A stretch of 64,000 bases of DNA from Amycolatopsis umgeniensis. GTDB lineage: Bacteria > Actinomycetota > Actinomycetes > Mycobacteriales > Pseudonocardiaceae. Location of the stretch: the NCBI RefSeq assembly GCF_014205155.1, contig NZ_JACHMX010000001.1, positions 7,440,001 to 7,504,000 of the forward strand, written 5' to 3'. The notes under the pieces are model-generated. The model saw only the letters and a program-made list of their open reading frames with translations, was not told the DNA's origin and ran no database searches. Numbering within the stretch: the first letter of the stretch is position 1; the number at the start of each line of letters is the position of its first letter. Below are positions 1-9,319 of the stretch, piece by piece. The position numbers and the translations under genes are program-made.

Positions 1-345
1 GGCCGGGGATCACAGTGCGTGAACACCGGCGGCGAGAAGGTGTACCCGGAGGAAGTCGAGGGCGCGCTGAAGTCGCATCCGGACGTCTTCGACGCGCTCG
101 TCATCGGCATCCCCGACGACCGGCTCGGCCAGCGGGTGGCCGCGGTGATCCAGCCGAGGGCGGGCAAGGAACTGGACTTCGCCGCGCTCGAAGCGCATGT
201 GCGGACCGAGATCGCGGGGTACAAGGTGCCGCGCAGCCTCTGGCTCGCCGAGGAGATCGGCCGGTCGCCCAGCGGGAAACCGGACTATCCCTGGGCGGAG
301 CGCTACGCGACCGAGCACGAGCCCGTCACCATCCAACCGGCGTAA
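1..345 (+). CDS. Acyl-CoA synthetase (AMP-binding), C-terminal part
   Basis: The gene enters from the left edge and only about 114 C-terminal residues are present, ending in TAA at 343-345. The frame is open from base 1 and reads GRGSQCVNTGGEKVYPEEVE, the hinge and start of the mobile C-terminal domain of adenylate-forming enzymes of the FadD type. The catalytic lysine context near the end (GRSPSGKPDYPW) also fits, with K in the SGKPDY stretch. The family activates a carboxylic acid with ATP and loads it onto CoA. The acyl substrate cannot be told from this fragment. The next gene starts 9 nt downstream with its ribosome-binding site overlapping this stop codon, so the two are probably co-transcribed, and a role in lipid or side-chain degradation is inferred. 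Confidence 0.88.
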   Translation, partial: GRGSQCVNTGGEKVYPEEVEGALKSHPDVFDALVIGIPDDRLGQRVAAVIQPRAGKELDFAALEAHVRTEIAGYKVPRSLWLAEEIGRSPSGKPDYPWAERYATEHEPVTIQPA

Positions 346-354
346 AGGAGTTTC

Positions 355-1461
355 ATGCGGACGTCTCTGTGCGACCGGCTCGGGATCGACCTGCCGATCG
401 TCGGGTTCACCCCGTCCGAACACGTCGCCGCGGCGATCAGCCGGGCGGGCGGCATGGGTGTGCTGGGCTGCGTGCGGTTCAACGACGCCGCCGAACTCGA
501 CGCCGTCCTGTCGTGGATGGACGAGAACACCGGCGGCAAACCGTACGGCGTCGACATCGTGATGCCCGCCAAGATCCCGGCCGAAGGGACGTCGATCGAT
601 CTCGCGAAACACATCCCGCAGGGGCATCGCGACTTCGTGGAGAGGACGCTGCGCGACCTCGCGGTGCCGCCGCTGCCGGACGACACCGACGAACGCGCGG
701 GAGTGCTGGGCTGGCTGCATTCGGTCGCCCGGTCGCATGTCGAGGTCGCGCTGAAACACCCCATCCGGTTGATCGCCAACGCCCTGGGCTCACCGCCGGT
801 GGACGTCATCGAGCAGTGTCACGCGAAGGGTGTGCCGGTCGCGGCGTTGGCGGGCAAGGCCGAGCACGCCGTCCGGCACGTCGACAACGGCGTCGACATC
901 GTTGTGGCGCAAGGCTACGAGGCGGGCGGGCACACCGGCGAGATCGCGTCGATGGTCCTGCTGCCCGAGGTGGCCGACGCCGTCGGTGACCGCGTGCCGG
1001 TGCTCGCCGCGGGCGGGATCGGTTCGGGCAGGCAGGTCGCGGCGGCGCTCGCGCTGGGCGCGTCCGGGGTGTGGATGGGTTCCTTCTGGCTCGCCACCGA
1101 GGAGTACCTCCAGACGATGGGGGAGTCCGAGGCGATGCAGCGCGCGCTCGTCGCGGCGGGCTCGTCCGACACCGTCCGGACACGGATCTACACCGGCAAA
1201 CCGGCGCGGCTGCTCAAAACGCGGTGGACCGAGGCGTGGGCCTCGCCCGACGCGCCCGAACCGCTGCCGATGCCCTTGCAGAACCTGCTGGTCTCCCACG
1301 CGCACAACCGGATCCACCACGCGGCGGATCCGAGTGTGGTCTCGATGCCGGTCGGCCAGATCGTCGGGCGGATGGACCGGGTGCGCCCGGTCGCCGACGT
1401 GATCGCGGAGCTGGTCTCGGGTTACGAGGAAGCACTGTCGCGTTTGGACAAAACCCGCTGA
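355..1461 (+). CDS. Nitronate monooxygenase / 2-nitropropane dioxygenase-like flavin enzyme
   Basis: A 368-residue FMN-dependent TIM-barrel protein. Family landmarks are the N-terminal LCDRLGIDLPIVGF, the AQGYEAGGHTGEIASM stretch carrying the conserved histidine near residue 190, and the phosphate-binding VLAAGGIGSGRQVAAALALG followed by GASGVWMGS. Known members oxidise alkyl nitronates; many actinobacterial relatives sit in fatty-acid or steroid degradation loci and have unproven substrates. AAAGGAG at 344-350 overlaps the upstream stop and precedes the ATG by 4-5 nt, supporting this start and translational coupling to the acyl-CoA synthetase. The true substrate is unknown; a flavin-dependent acyl-CoA-related oxidoreductase is the main alternative. 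Confidence 0.85.
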   Translation: MRTSLCDRLGIDLPIVGFTPSEHVAAAISRAGGMGVLGCVRFNDAAELDAVLSWMDENTGGKPYGVDIVMPAKIPAEGTSIDLAKHIPQGHRDFVERTLRDLAVPPLPDDTDERAGVLGWLHSVARSHVEVALKHPIRLIANALGSPPVDVIEQCHAKGVPVAALAGKAEHAVRHVDNGVDIVVAQGYEAGGHTGEIASMVLLPEVADAVGDRVPVLAAGGIGSGRQVAAALALGASGVWMGSFWLATEEYLQTMGESEAMQRALVAAGSSDTVRTRIYTGKPARLLKTRWTEAWASPDAPEPLPMPLQNLLVSHAHNRIHHAADPSVVSMPVGQIVGRMDRVRPVADVIAELVSGYEEALSRLDKTR

Positions 1462-1496
1462 CGCGTGCTGGGCTCGGGTTCGCGGGTCCGGGACGG

Positions 1497-1547
1497 GTTG
1501 CGAAAGCCACTTTCGCAACCTTGAACGTTGCGAAAGTGGCTTTCGCA
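1497..1547. repeat. Inverted repeat, CCACTTTCG-type palindromic element
   Basis: Arms at 1499-1519 and 1527-1547 are perfectly complementary over 21 nt around a 7-nt loop, and each arm is itself nearly palindromic (TGCGAAAGccaCTTTCGCA). It is the first of three hairpins between the convergent genes ending at 1461 and 1745. It probably serves as a bidirectional factor-independent terminator. The same sequence word recurs at 1608 and 22521. Confidence 0.75.
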
Positions 1548-1607
1548 CCACATCGGCGCGGATCCGCGTGCAGGTCAGCCCGGCTGACGCCTCACTGCTG
1601 CTTCGGG

Positions 1608-1662
1608 TGTCGCGAAAGCCACTTTCGAGACATCAGACGTCCCGAAAGTGGCTTTCGCGACA
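1608..1662. repeat. Inverted repeat, dispersed copy 1
   Basis: Arms 1608-1631 and 1639-1662 (24 nt, one mismatch at 1628) flank the loop ATCAGAC. The element is almost identical, loop included, to 22521-22573, so this is a dispersed repeat and not a chance hairpin. It lies between convergent genes, consistent with a terminator role. Confidence 0.8.
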
Positions 1663-1681
1663 CCGCGAGCCCGCGCAAAGA

Positions 1682-1723
1682 GAAGGTCCCCTCCACCACG
1701 TCGTTGTGGTGAAGGGGACCTTC
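1682..1723. terminator. Hairpin terminator, bidirectional
   Basis: Arms 1682-1699 and 1706-1723 pair over 18 nt with one mismatch around the loop GTCGTT. It lies 21 nt beyond the stop of the serine protease gene on the minus strand and is the third hairpin in this convergent gap. Confidence 0.7.
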
Positions 1724-1744
1724 AGCGCATGCCGTGCGTCGAAG

Positions 1745-2898
<1,154 letters not shown>

Positions 2899-3675
2899 GT
2901 GAAAGCGCGTTCGCCCAGACTTCATCCGCCCGCCGAAGGCCCGGTTCGGGACGGAATTCCCGAACACGGCCGCATTCCTCGCTATTACGCGGTCAAAGTC
3001 GATCTGCTCGACGTGATCTCCGAATTAGGGCAAGGAGCGGCACTTCCCACCGAAAGGGAACTATCCGAACGATTCGAGGTTTCTCGCGCGACGGTCCGCC
3101 AGGCCGTCGGCGAACTGGTGCTTGAAGGCCGTCTCAGCAGGCGGCAGGGGAGCGGCACCTACGTCGCGGGCCCCAAGCTCGTCCAGCCGCTCGCTTTGGT
3201 GAGTTACACCGAAGGACTCAGGAGGCAGGGCATTCAGCCGGGCCGGAATCTGATCTCTCTGGAACGTCGGGAGGCGGGCCCGTCGCTGGCTTCGGAACTG
3301 GAAATCGACCCCGAAGACGACGTCATCCACATCGAACGGGTGCTGCTCGCCGACGACGAGCGGGTCGGGCTGGAATCGACCTATCTCACCGCCGCGCGAT
3401 TCCCGACCCTCATGGATGTGTTCGATCCCACACAGTCGCTCTACGCGTGTTTGCGGGAAAGGCTGGGCGTGGTCTTCGACGGCGCCGAGGAGCGGGTCGA
3501 GACCGTGCTCGCCACCCCTCGGGAGGCGCTGCTGATCGGGACGAACCCGGCGCTGCCGATGCTGCTGATGCACCGGACCTCCTGGGGGACCGACGGCGTC
3601 CCGTTCGAGCGCGTCCGGTCGCTGTTCCGCGGTGACCGGCTTTCGTTCGAGACCCGCTTGGGCCGCGTGGAGTGA
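2899..3675 (+). CDS. GntR-family transcriptional regulator, HutC/UTRA type
   Basis: A 258-residue regulator. The winged-helix domain spans about residues 28-95, with LPTERELSERFEVSRATVRQ as recognition region and RRQGSGTYVAG as wing. A UTRA effector domain follows (about 105-250), with GLESTYL and the late GVPFERVRSLFRGDR strand typical of the HutC subfamily, which binds small metabolites. Phosphonate-utilisation regulators such as PhnF belong to this subfamily. It sits immediately upstream of, and parallel to, the phosphonate-type operon (3858-9304), so it most likely represses that operon until the substrate is present. That link is inferred from position. The GTG start has no ribosome-binding site but a well-placed -10 box, suggesting leaderless translation. 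Confidence 0.9.
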   Translation: MKARSPRLHPPAEGPVRDGIPEHGRIPRYYAVKVDLLDVISELGQGAALPTERELSERFEVSRATVRQAVGELVLEGRLSRRQGSGTYVAGPKLVQPLALVSYTEGLRRQGIQPGRNLISLERREAGPSLASELEIDPEDDVIHIERVLLADDERVGLESTYLTAARFPTLMDVFDPTQSLYACLRERLGVVFDGAEERVETVLATPREALLIGTNPALPMLLMHRTSWGTDGVPFERVRSLFRGDRLSFETRLGRVE

Positions 3676-3690
3676 CCCCTCCGCGCATTT

Positions 3691-3740
3691 AGTCCTCTGG
3701 ATGCGGTGTTTGCACTTTCAACGACCGCAAGCAGAGGACT
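3691..3740. terminator. Nested hairpin after the GntR gene
   Basis: AGTCCTCTG (3691-3699) pairs with CAGAGGACT (3732-3740), and inside it TGCGGT (3702-3707) pairs with ACCGCA (3724-3729), leaving a 16-nt loop. It begins 15 nt after the GntR stop. It probably terminates GntR transcription ahead of the catabolic operon; an operator role is the alternative. Confidence 0.6.
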
Positions 3741-3770
3741 GCTGGCGGTTAAATGTAACGCAAAGATAAC

Positions 3771-3782
3771 AGGTCTGGTCCA
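3771..3782 (+). promoter_or_regulatory. Candidate GntR/HutC-type operator
   Basis: AGGTCTGGTCCA resembles the GT-N-TA-N-AC core bound by HutC-type GntR proteins, agreeing at 8 of 12 positions with the PhnF-type site as I recall it. It lies 75 nt before the FAD oxidoreductase start, where an operator for the operon would be expected. The match is imperfect and the call is tentative. Confidence 0.25.
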
Positions 3783-3857
3783 CATTTCGGAGGTACTTCA
3801 CCTGGAGTTAGAACCGCGGTCACGGAGCGTTGGTGCGCGCAGGCGAGCGTCTGCGGT

Positions 3858-4970
3858 GTGCGAATCCTCATCATCGGCGGCGGAGTGCTCGGCACTCAGC
3901 ACGCCTGGCAGGCCGTGGAACGCGGCCACGACGTCGTCCAGATCGAACGCGAACCCGAGGCCAGGGGCGCGTCGGTGCGCAACTTCGGCCTGGTCTGGGT
4001 CGGCGGCCGCGCCACCGGCCCCGAACTGGAGACGGCCGCCAGGGCCCGAGTGCTGTGGGAGCGCATCGGCGAACGTGTCCCGGGGATCGGCTTCCGGCCG
4101 AACGGCTCCCTCACCGTCGTCCGCACGGAGGCCGAGCTCGCCGTCGCCGAGGCCGCGGCCGCGAGCACGGAGGACCGCGGCTTCGAGCTGCTCGACGCCG
4201 CCAAGACCCGGGAGCTGAACCCGGCCCTGCGCGGTGACTTCCTCGGCGCGCTCTGGTGCGATCGCGACGCCGCCGTCGAACCCCGCGTCGCCCAGCCCGC
4301 TCTCCGCGCCGAACTGGCGAAATCCGGCCGCTACACCTGGGTGCCCGGCCGCGAGATCCGCGACCTGACCACCCGCGGCGTCGTCGACGACGCGGGTGAG
4401 ACCCACGAGGGCGACGTCGTCGTGCTGTGCACCGGCGCCTGGGCCGGTGGCCTGGTCAAGGAGCTCGCCGGGCAGACCCCGGTGCGCCGGGTGCGGTTGC
4501 AGATGGCCCAGACCGAACCGCTCGGTGAAACCCTCACCACCACGGTCGCCGACGCGGACAGCTTCCGGTACTACCCGGCGTACCTAGGCACCGCGCTCGA
4601 CGGGCTCAACACCCGCCAGCCGCAGGGTGAGATCGCCGCCGCCAACGCCATGCAGCTGCTCATGGTCCAGCGCCTCGACGGCTCGCTGACCATCGGCGAC
4701 ACCCACGAGTACGACGAGCCGTTCTCCTTCGACACCACCGAAGACCCGTACGACCATCTGGCCGAGGTCGCCGGGGCGCTGCTCGGGCGCCCGCTCCCGC
4801 GCATCGCCCGCCGCTGGGCCGGGGTCTACGCCCAGACCACCGACACCTCCCGGATCGTGCACCGCGCCCGCGTCGCGGACAACGCGTGGCTCGTCACCGG
4901 ACCCGGCGGCCGGGGCATGACCTGCTCGCCCGCCATCGCCGAAGACACCGCCGAGGAGCTGTCGTGGTGA
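3858..4970 (+). CDS. FAD-dependent oxidoreductase, phosphonate-locus type (TIGR03364-like)
   Basis: A 370-residue DAO-fold flavoprotein. The N-terminus RILIIGGGVLGTQHAW is the FAD-binding GxGxxG motif, followed by the acidic strand end HDVVQIERE. The C-terminus has TGPGGRGMTCSPAIAE, the second FAD contact of glycine/D-amino-acid oxidase relatives. The family I believe it belongs to is found next to phosphonatase-like hydrolases, and members are thought to oxidise aminoalkylphosphonates to the aldehyde. Here that HAD gene follows at once (GTGA overlap at 4967-4970), then a 2-aminoethylphosphonate-type transporter. I infer oxidative deamination of 2-aminoethylphosphonate or an N-methyl derivative. 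A sarcosine or glycine oxidase-like role is the alternative. The GTG start follows the long leader with the candidate operator. Confidence 0.85.
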   Translation: MRILIIGGGVLGTQHAWQAVERGHDVVQIEREPEARGASVRNFGLVWVGGRATGPELETAARARVLWERIGERVPGIGFRPNGSLTVVRTEAELAVAEAAAASTEDRGFELLDAAKTRELNPALRGDFLGALWCDRDAAVEPRVAQPALRAELAKSGRYTWVPGREIRDLTTRGVVDDAGETHEGDVVVLCTGAWAGGLVKELAGQTPVRRVRLQMAQTEPLGETLTTTVADADSFRYYPAYLGTALDGLNTRQPQGEIAAANAMQLLMVQRLDGSLTIGDTHEYDEPFSFDTTEDPYDHLAEVAGALLGRPLPRIARRWAGVYAQTTDTSRIVHRARVADNAWLVTGPGGRGMTCSPAIAEDTAEELSW

Positions 4971-5638
4971 ACACCGAACTCGTCGTCCTGGACATGGCAG
5001 GCACCACCGTCGCCGACGACGGCCTCGTGATCCGCGCCTTCACCGAGGCGATCGCCGCCGCCGGAGTGTCCGAAGAGGACAGTCGATACCCCGGCATGCT
5101 CGACTACGTCGTCGAAACCATGGGACAGTCCAAGATCGTCGTCTTCCGCGCGCTGCTCGACGGGGACGAGGAACGCGCCCGCCGTGCGAACACCGCCTTC
5201 CAGGACGCCTACGGGAAACTCGTCGCCGACGGCCACTGCGGGCCGATCCCCGGCGCCGAGGACACGATCCAGGAGCTGCGCGCCCAAGGCGTGAAGGTCG
5301 CGCTGACCACCGGTTTCGCGTCGGCCACGCAGAACGCCATCCTGGACGCGCTGGGCTGGCACGGCCTCGCCGACGCCGTACTGGCGCCGGGCGAGGGCGT
5401 TCGCGGCCGCCCGTTCCCCGACCTCGTCCTCGCCGCCGCGCTGCGGCTCGAAATCACCGACGTCCGCCGGATCGCCGTCGCGGGTGACACCCCGTCGGAC
5501 GTCCGGACCGGGCTTTCCTCCGGCGCCTCGCTCGTCGCCGGGGTGCTCACCGGATCGGCGAAGAAGCCGGAACTGGAAGCCGCCGGTGCCACGCACGTCC
5601 TCGAATCCGTCCGCGACCTCCCCGCCCTGCTGTCCTAA
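4967..5638 (+). CDS. Phosphonatase-like HAD hydrolase (PhnX-like)
   Basis: With GTG at 4967 overlapping the upstream TGA, the product has 223 residues. Its N-terminal motif is VVLDMAGTT, the DxAGT form of the HAD nucleophile motif that marks phosphonoacetaldehyde hydrolase relatives; Asp9 would be the nucleophile. The cap domain has MGQSKIVVFRALL, with Lys56 placed where PhnX carries its Schiff-base lysine by my eye alignment. GDTPSDVRTGLSSGA supplies the C-terminal metal-binding aspartates. PhnX cleaves phosphonoacetaldehyde to acetaldehyde and phosphate. In this operon it would act on the aldehyde released by the FAD enzyme. Some related proteins have lost the lysine, so the exact reaction needs proof. 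Confidence 0.85.
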   Translation: MNTELVVLDMAGTTVADDGLVIRAFTEAIAAAGVSEEDSRYPGMLDYVVETMGQSKIVVFRALLDGDEERARRANTAFQDAYGKLVADGHCGPIPGAEDTIQELRAQGVKVALTTGFASATQNAILDALGWHGLADAVLAPGEGVRGRPFPDLVLAAALRLEITDVRRIAVAGDTPSDVRTGLSSGASLVAGVLTGSAKKPELEAAGATHVLESVRDLPALLS

Positions 5639-5654
5639 AAGGAGCTTTGACGAC

Positions 5655-6674
5655 ATGAAGAAACTCGCGGCCGCCGCCCTCGCCGGGCTGCTCACGATCA
5701 CCCTGGCCGCCTGTGGTGGTACCGCCGGCGGCGCTTCCGGCGACCAGACCGTCACGCTGTACACAGTGGACGGTCTCGAAGACTGGTACGCCCAGCGCGT
5801 CGAGGAGTTCAAGGCCAAGACCGGCATCACCGTCCAGGCGGTGACCGCCGGATCCGGCGAGGTCGCCTCGCGGGTGGAGAAGGAGAAGGCCAACACCCAG
5901 GCCGACATCCTGGTCACCCTCCCGCCGTTCATCCAGCGGGCCGCGTCGCAGGGCCTGCTCGCCGCCACGGCACCCGCCGGGATCGACCAGGTCCCCGCCG
6001 GGCAGAAGGACGGCCAGGGCCGGTACTTCGCCATCATGAACAACTACCTCAGCTTCATCCGCAACCCGCAGGCCTCGCCCAAGACCTGGGACGACCTCCT
6101 GGCCCCCGCGCTCAAGGGCAAGCTCCAGTACTCGACCCCCGGCGAGGCGGGCGACGGCACCGCCGTCCTGCTGCAGCTCCAGCACGTCCTCGGTGAGCAG
6201 GGTGCGCTCGAGTACCTCGCGAAGCTCGAAGCCAACAACGTCGGCCCGTCGTCCTCCACCGGCAAACTGCAGCCGAAGGTGGCCAAGGCCGAGATCCTGG
6301 TGGCCAACGGCGACGTCCAGATGAACCTCGCCTCGATCGAGAAGAGCGGCGGTTTCGAGATCTTCTTCCCCGCCGACGCGCAGGGTAAGCGGTCCACGTT
6401 CGCGCTCCCGTACTACGCCGGTCTGGTCAACAACGCGCCGCACGCGGAGAACGCCAAGAAGTTCCTGGAGTTCCTGCTCTCGCCCGAGGTGCAGGGCAAG
6501 GCCGTCGACGCCTTCGGTGCCCCGTCGCGGACCGACGTCACGCCGTCCGGGCCGCGGGCGGACAAGGTGAAGGCCGCCCTCGACGGCGTCGAGATCTGGC
6601 AGCCGGACTGGAACACCGTCCTCGCGAAGCTCGACGCCGACCTCGCCGCGTACAAGAAGGCCGTCGGCCGATGA
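5655..6674 (+). CDS. ABC transporter substrate-binding lipoprotein, 2-aminoethylphosphonate type (PhnS-like)
   Basis: A 339-residue lipoprotein. The start at 5655 is supported by AAAAGGAG, and the signal peptide ends in the lipobox LAACGG. The body (VTLYTVDGLEDWYAQRVEEFKAKTGI, split here as VTLYTVDGLEDWY and later EVASRVEKEKANTQADILV) is that of the iron/polyamine/phosphonate-binding family of solute-binding proteins. TIGR models separate the 2-aminoethylphosphonate binders from ferric-iron binders, and the neighbouring FAD oxidoreductase and PhnX-like gene favour a phosphonate. It starts 16 nt after the hydrolase stop and overlaps the ATPase gene by 4 nt (ATGA). Ferric iron or another anion remains possible. 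Confidence 0.85.
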   Translation: MKKLAAAALAGLLTITLAACGGTAGGASGDQTVTLYTVDGLEDWYAQRVEEFKAKTGITVQAVTAGSGEVASRVEKEKANTQADILVTLPPFIQRAASQGLLAATAPAGIDQVPAGQKDGQGRYFAIMNNYLSFIRNPQASPKTWDDLLAPALKGKLQYSTPGEAGDGTAVLLQLQHVLGEQGALEYLAKLEANNVGPSSSTGKLQPKVAKAEILVANGDVQMNLASIEKSGGFEIFFPADAQGKRSTFALPYYAGLVNNAPHAENAKKFLEFLLSPEVQGKAVDAFGAPSRTDVTPSGPRADKVKAALDGVEIWQPDWNTVLAKLDADLAAYKKAVGR

Positions 6675-7732
6675 CCCCGGCGGTCGAGTTCCGCGGGGTG
6701 TCCGTCCGCTTCGGACAGACGACCGCCCTCTCGCCACTGGACCTCACCGTGGCGAGAGGGGAGACGCTGGCGATGCTCGGGCCGTCCGGCTCCGGCAAGT
6801 CGACGGCGTTGAAGGCGCTCGCGGGCTTCGTCGTGCCGAGCACCGGCCGGGTCCTGCTCGACGGCGAGGACGTCACCGAGCTGCCGCCGCACCGGCGCGG
6901 CCTCGGCGTGGTCGTCCAGAGCTACGCGCTGTTCCCGCACATGCGAGTGGAGGCCAACGTCGCTTTCGGCCTCAAGTCAAGGAAAACACCTCGGGCCGAG
7001 ACGGCGGACCGGGTGGCCGAGGCGCTGGAACTGGTCGGGATGGGCAAGTACGCCCGCCGCTACCCGCGCGAGCTTTCGGGCGGGCAGCAACAGCGCGTCG
7101 CGCTCGCGCGGGCACTGGCCATCCGGCCGCGCGTGCTGCTGCTCGACGAACCACTGTCCGCTTTGGACGCCGCCCTGCGCGAGGACATGGTCGCCGAACT
7201 GCTGCGGCTGCGGGCCGAACTGCCCGACACCACGCTGATCTACGTCACCCACGACCAGGGTGAGGCGCTGGCGCTGGCCGACCGGATCGCCGTCATGCGC
7301 GACTCGAAGCTGGTCGAACTCGGGCCGAGCCGCGAGCTCTACCAGCGCCCGTCGACCGAGTTCACCGCGAGCTTCCTCGGCGCGTCCAACCTCATCGCGG
7401 TGGAGCTGCTCCACGCCGACGGCACCCGGGTGCGGCTCGGCGACCGTGAGCTGTCGGCGGATCCGTCCGGCACGATCCGGGCGGGACAGCCCGTCGCGCT
7501 CGGCGTCCGGCCCCATCGGGTCGGGATCACCGCGGTGGACGCCCCCGGCGCGCTGCCCGCCGTCCTGCGCGGGGTCCAGTGGCGTGGCACGGGCTTCCGG
7601 CTCGACCTCGAACTCGCGCACAACGGGGACGAGGTCCGCGCCGAGGTTCCGGACGTCGAGGGGCTGCCCGGCGTGGGAGAGCGGGTCGGAGTGTCCATTC
7701 CGGACGGGTGCCCGCTGGTGGGTATCGGATGA
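6671..7732 (+). CDS. ABC transporter ATP-binding protein (PhnT-like)
   Basis: A 353-residue ATPase that powers uptake with the two permeases downstream. Visible motifs are Walker A GPSGSGKST (about residues 36-44), Q-loop VVQSYALFPHM, signature LSGGQQQRVALARAL, Walker B VLLLDEPLSALD and the H-loop YVTHDQGEAL. The last 120 residues form an OB-like regulatory domain (TOBE) found in the spermidine/iron/phosphonate subfamily. It overlaps both neighbours by 4 nt (6671-6674 and 7729-7732), so the operon is translationally coupled. Confidence 0.92.
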   Translation: MTPAVEFRGVSVRFGQTTALSPLDLTVARGETLAMLGPSGSGKSTALKALAGFVVPSTGRVLLDGEDVTELPPHRRGLGVVVQSYALFPHMRVEANVAFGLKSRKTPRAETADRVAEALELVGMGKYARRYPRELSGGQQQRVALARALAIRPRVLLLDEPLSALDAALREDMVAELLRLRAELPDTTLIYVTHDQGEALALADRIAVMRDSKLVELGPSRELYQRPSTEFTASFLGASNLIAVELLHADGTRVRLGDRELSADPSGTIRAGQPVALGVRPHRVGITAVDAPGALPAVLRGVQWRGTGFRLDLELAHNGDEVRAEVPDVEGLPGVGERVGVSIPDGCPLVGIG

Positions 7733-8529
7733 CCCGTCGCGGCTGGCTCCTGCTGCCACCGGTGCTCGTCCTGCTCGGCTTCTTCGGCTACCCGCTGGTG
7801 CTGGTCGTCCTCCAATCCCTGGAATCGAAGACCGGCGAGTTCGGTTTGTCGGTGTGGCTGGACGTCCTGGGTTCGGCGGAATTCCGGGACGCCGCCTGGA
7901 AGACCGTCGCGCTCGCGCTCGGTGCCACCGCGGGCTGCGTGGTGCTGGGAACGTTCCTCGCGCTGGTGATCGCGTTCGTGCCGTTCCCCGGCGCGCGGAC
8001 GCTTTCGCGGCTGGTGGACACCGTGCTCGCGTTCCCGTCGTTCCTCATCGCGCTCGCGTTCACCTTCATTTACGGCAGCGCGGGGATCCTGGGCGCGGGT
8101 GGGTTCCTGTACTCGCCGTTCGGGATCCTGCTGGCGGAGATCACCTTCTACACCCCGTTCGTGATGCGGCCGGCGCTCGCCGCTTTCGGGCAGGTCTCGA
8201 CGGCGCAGATGGAGGTCGCGGCCAGCCTCGGCGCGAAACCCGGACGGGTGCTGCGCCGGGTGATCCTGCCGGAAGCCCTGCCATCGCTGGCTTCCGGCGC
8301 GTGCCTGACCATGCTGCTGGCGATGAACGAATTCGGCATCGTGCTGTTCCTCGGCGCCAAGGACGTCACGACCCTGCCGATGCTGGTGTACGGCAAGGGG
8401 ATCGTGACGTTCGACTTCCCGCAGGCTTGTGTCATCGCCGTCGTCAACGTCGTGTTCTCCCTTGCCCTGTACGGAACCTACCGGCGACTGACGAAGGGAG
8501 GCCGCCATGCTGCTGTGGACCAGGCGTAG
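7729..8529 (+). CDS. ABC transporter permease 1 (PhnU-like)
   Basis: A 266-residue membrane protein starting at the ATG of an ATGA overlap. It has about six hydrophobic segments, beginning with LLPPVLVLLGFFGYPLVLVV. The cytoplasmic coupling loop reads EVAASLGAKPGRVLRRVILP, the EAA motif that docks to the ATPase. With the protein encoded next it forms the heterodimeric channel of a phosphonate-type importer. Its 3' end overlaps the second permease gene by 23 nt. Confidence 0.9.
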   Translation: MTRRGWLLLPPVLVLLGFFGYPLVLVVLQSLESKTGEFGLSVWLDVLGSAEFRDAAWKTVALALGATAGCVVLGTFLALVIAFVPFPGARTLSRLVDTVLAFPSFLIALAFTFIYGSAGILGAGGFLYSPFGILLAEITFYTPFVMRPALAAFGQVSTAQMEVAASLGAKPGRVLRRVILPEALPSLASGACLTMLLAMNEFGIVLFLGAKDVTTLPMLVYGKGIVTFDFPQACVIAVVNVVFSLALYGTYRRLTKGGRHAAVDQA

Positions 8530-9304
8530 CCGTGTCCTGCTGTGGGTGGTGTTCGCGGTGCTGTTCACCGCGATCGTGCTGGCGCCGCTGCTGATGATCG
8601 TGCTGGCGTCGGTCGCCGGGAACTGGACGGGACTGCTGCCGGGCGCGCTCACCGGCTCGCATTTCGCGCAGGCGCTGTCCGGGGAGACGTTCGCGAGTCT
8701 TTCGGTGAGCATCCAGACCGGTGTCATCGCGTCGGTGGTCTCGGTGGTGCTGGGGACGTGGGCCGCGCTGGCCGCGCGGTCCGCGCCGTCGAAACTCAGG
8801 AAGGCCGTCGACACCCTGTTCCACCTGCCGATCGCGGTGCCGTCGGTGGTGCTGGGGCTGGCGTTGCTGGTCGCGTTCAGCCGTCCGCCACTGGCCTTCA
8901 ACGGCACACGCTGGATCGTGCTGCTGGGGCACTTGATGATCCTGCTGCCGTTCTCCTACAGCACCGTCTCCGCCGCGATCGCGCGGATGGACCCGTTGCT
9001 GGCGCAGGCGGCGGCGAGCCTCGGCGCGGGGCCGGTCCGTGTGCTGCTGAGGGTGCGGCTGCCGGTACTGCTGCCGTCGATCTCGGCGTCGGCGAGTCTC
9101 GCGCTGGCGATGTCGATGGGCGAACTGGGCGCGACGATGATGCTGTACCCGCCGGACTGGCGCACGCTGCCCGCCGGCATTTTCGCGCTCACGGACCGGG
9201 GACAGGTGTTCCTGGCGTCGGCGAGCACGGTGCTGTTGCTGGCCGTCACGCTCGCCGGGGTGGTGATCCTCGGACTGGCCCGCGGGCGGGCGGCCCAGCG
9301 TTGA
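8507..9304 (+). CDS. ABC transporter permease 2 (PhnV-like)
   Basis: A 265-residue six-helix permease of the same family as its neighbour, with the coupling motif QAAASLGAGPVRVLLRVRLP. GAAGGGAGG precedes the ATG at 8507 by a normal distance, which fixes the start inside the previous gene. It closes the 3858-9304 operon; the next gene begins 51 nt later behind its own promoter. Confidence 0.9.
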   Translation: MLLWTRRSRVLLWVVFAVLFTAIVLAPLLMIVLASVAGNWTGLLPGALTGSHFAQALSGETFASLSVSIQTGVIASVVSVVLGTWAALAARSAPSKLRKAVDTLFHLPIAVPSVVLGLALLVAFSRPPLAFNGTRWIVLLGHLMILLPFSYSTVSAAIARMDPLLAQAAASLGAGPVRVLLRVRLPVLLPSISASASLALAMSMGELGATMMLYPPDWRTLPAGIFALTDRGQVFLASASTVLLLAVTLAGVVILGLARGRAAQR

Positions 9305-9319
9305 ATGACACAGCGCTGA

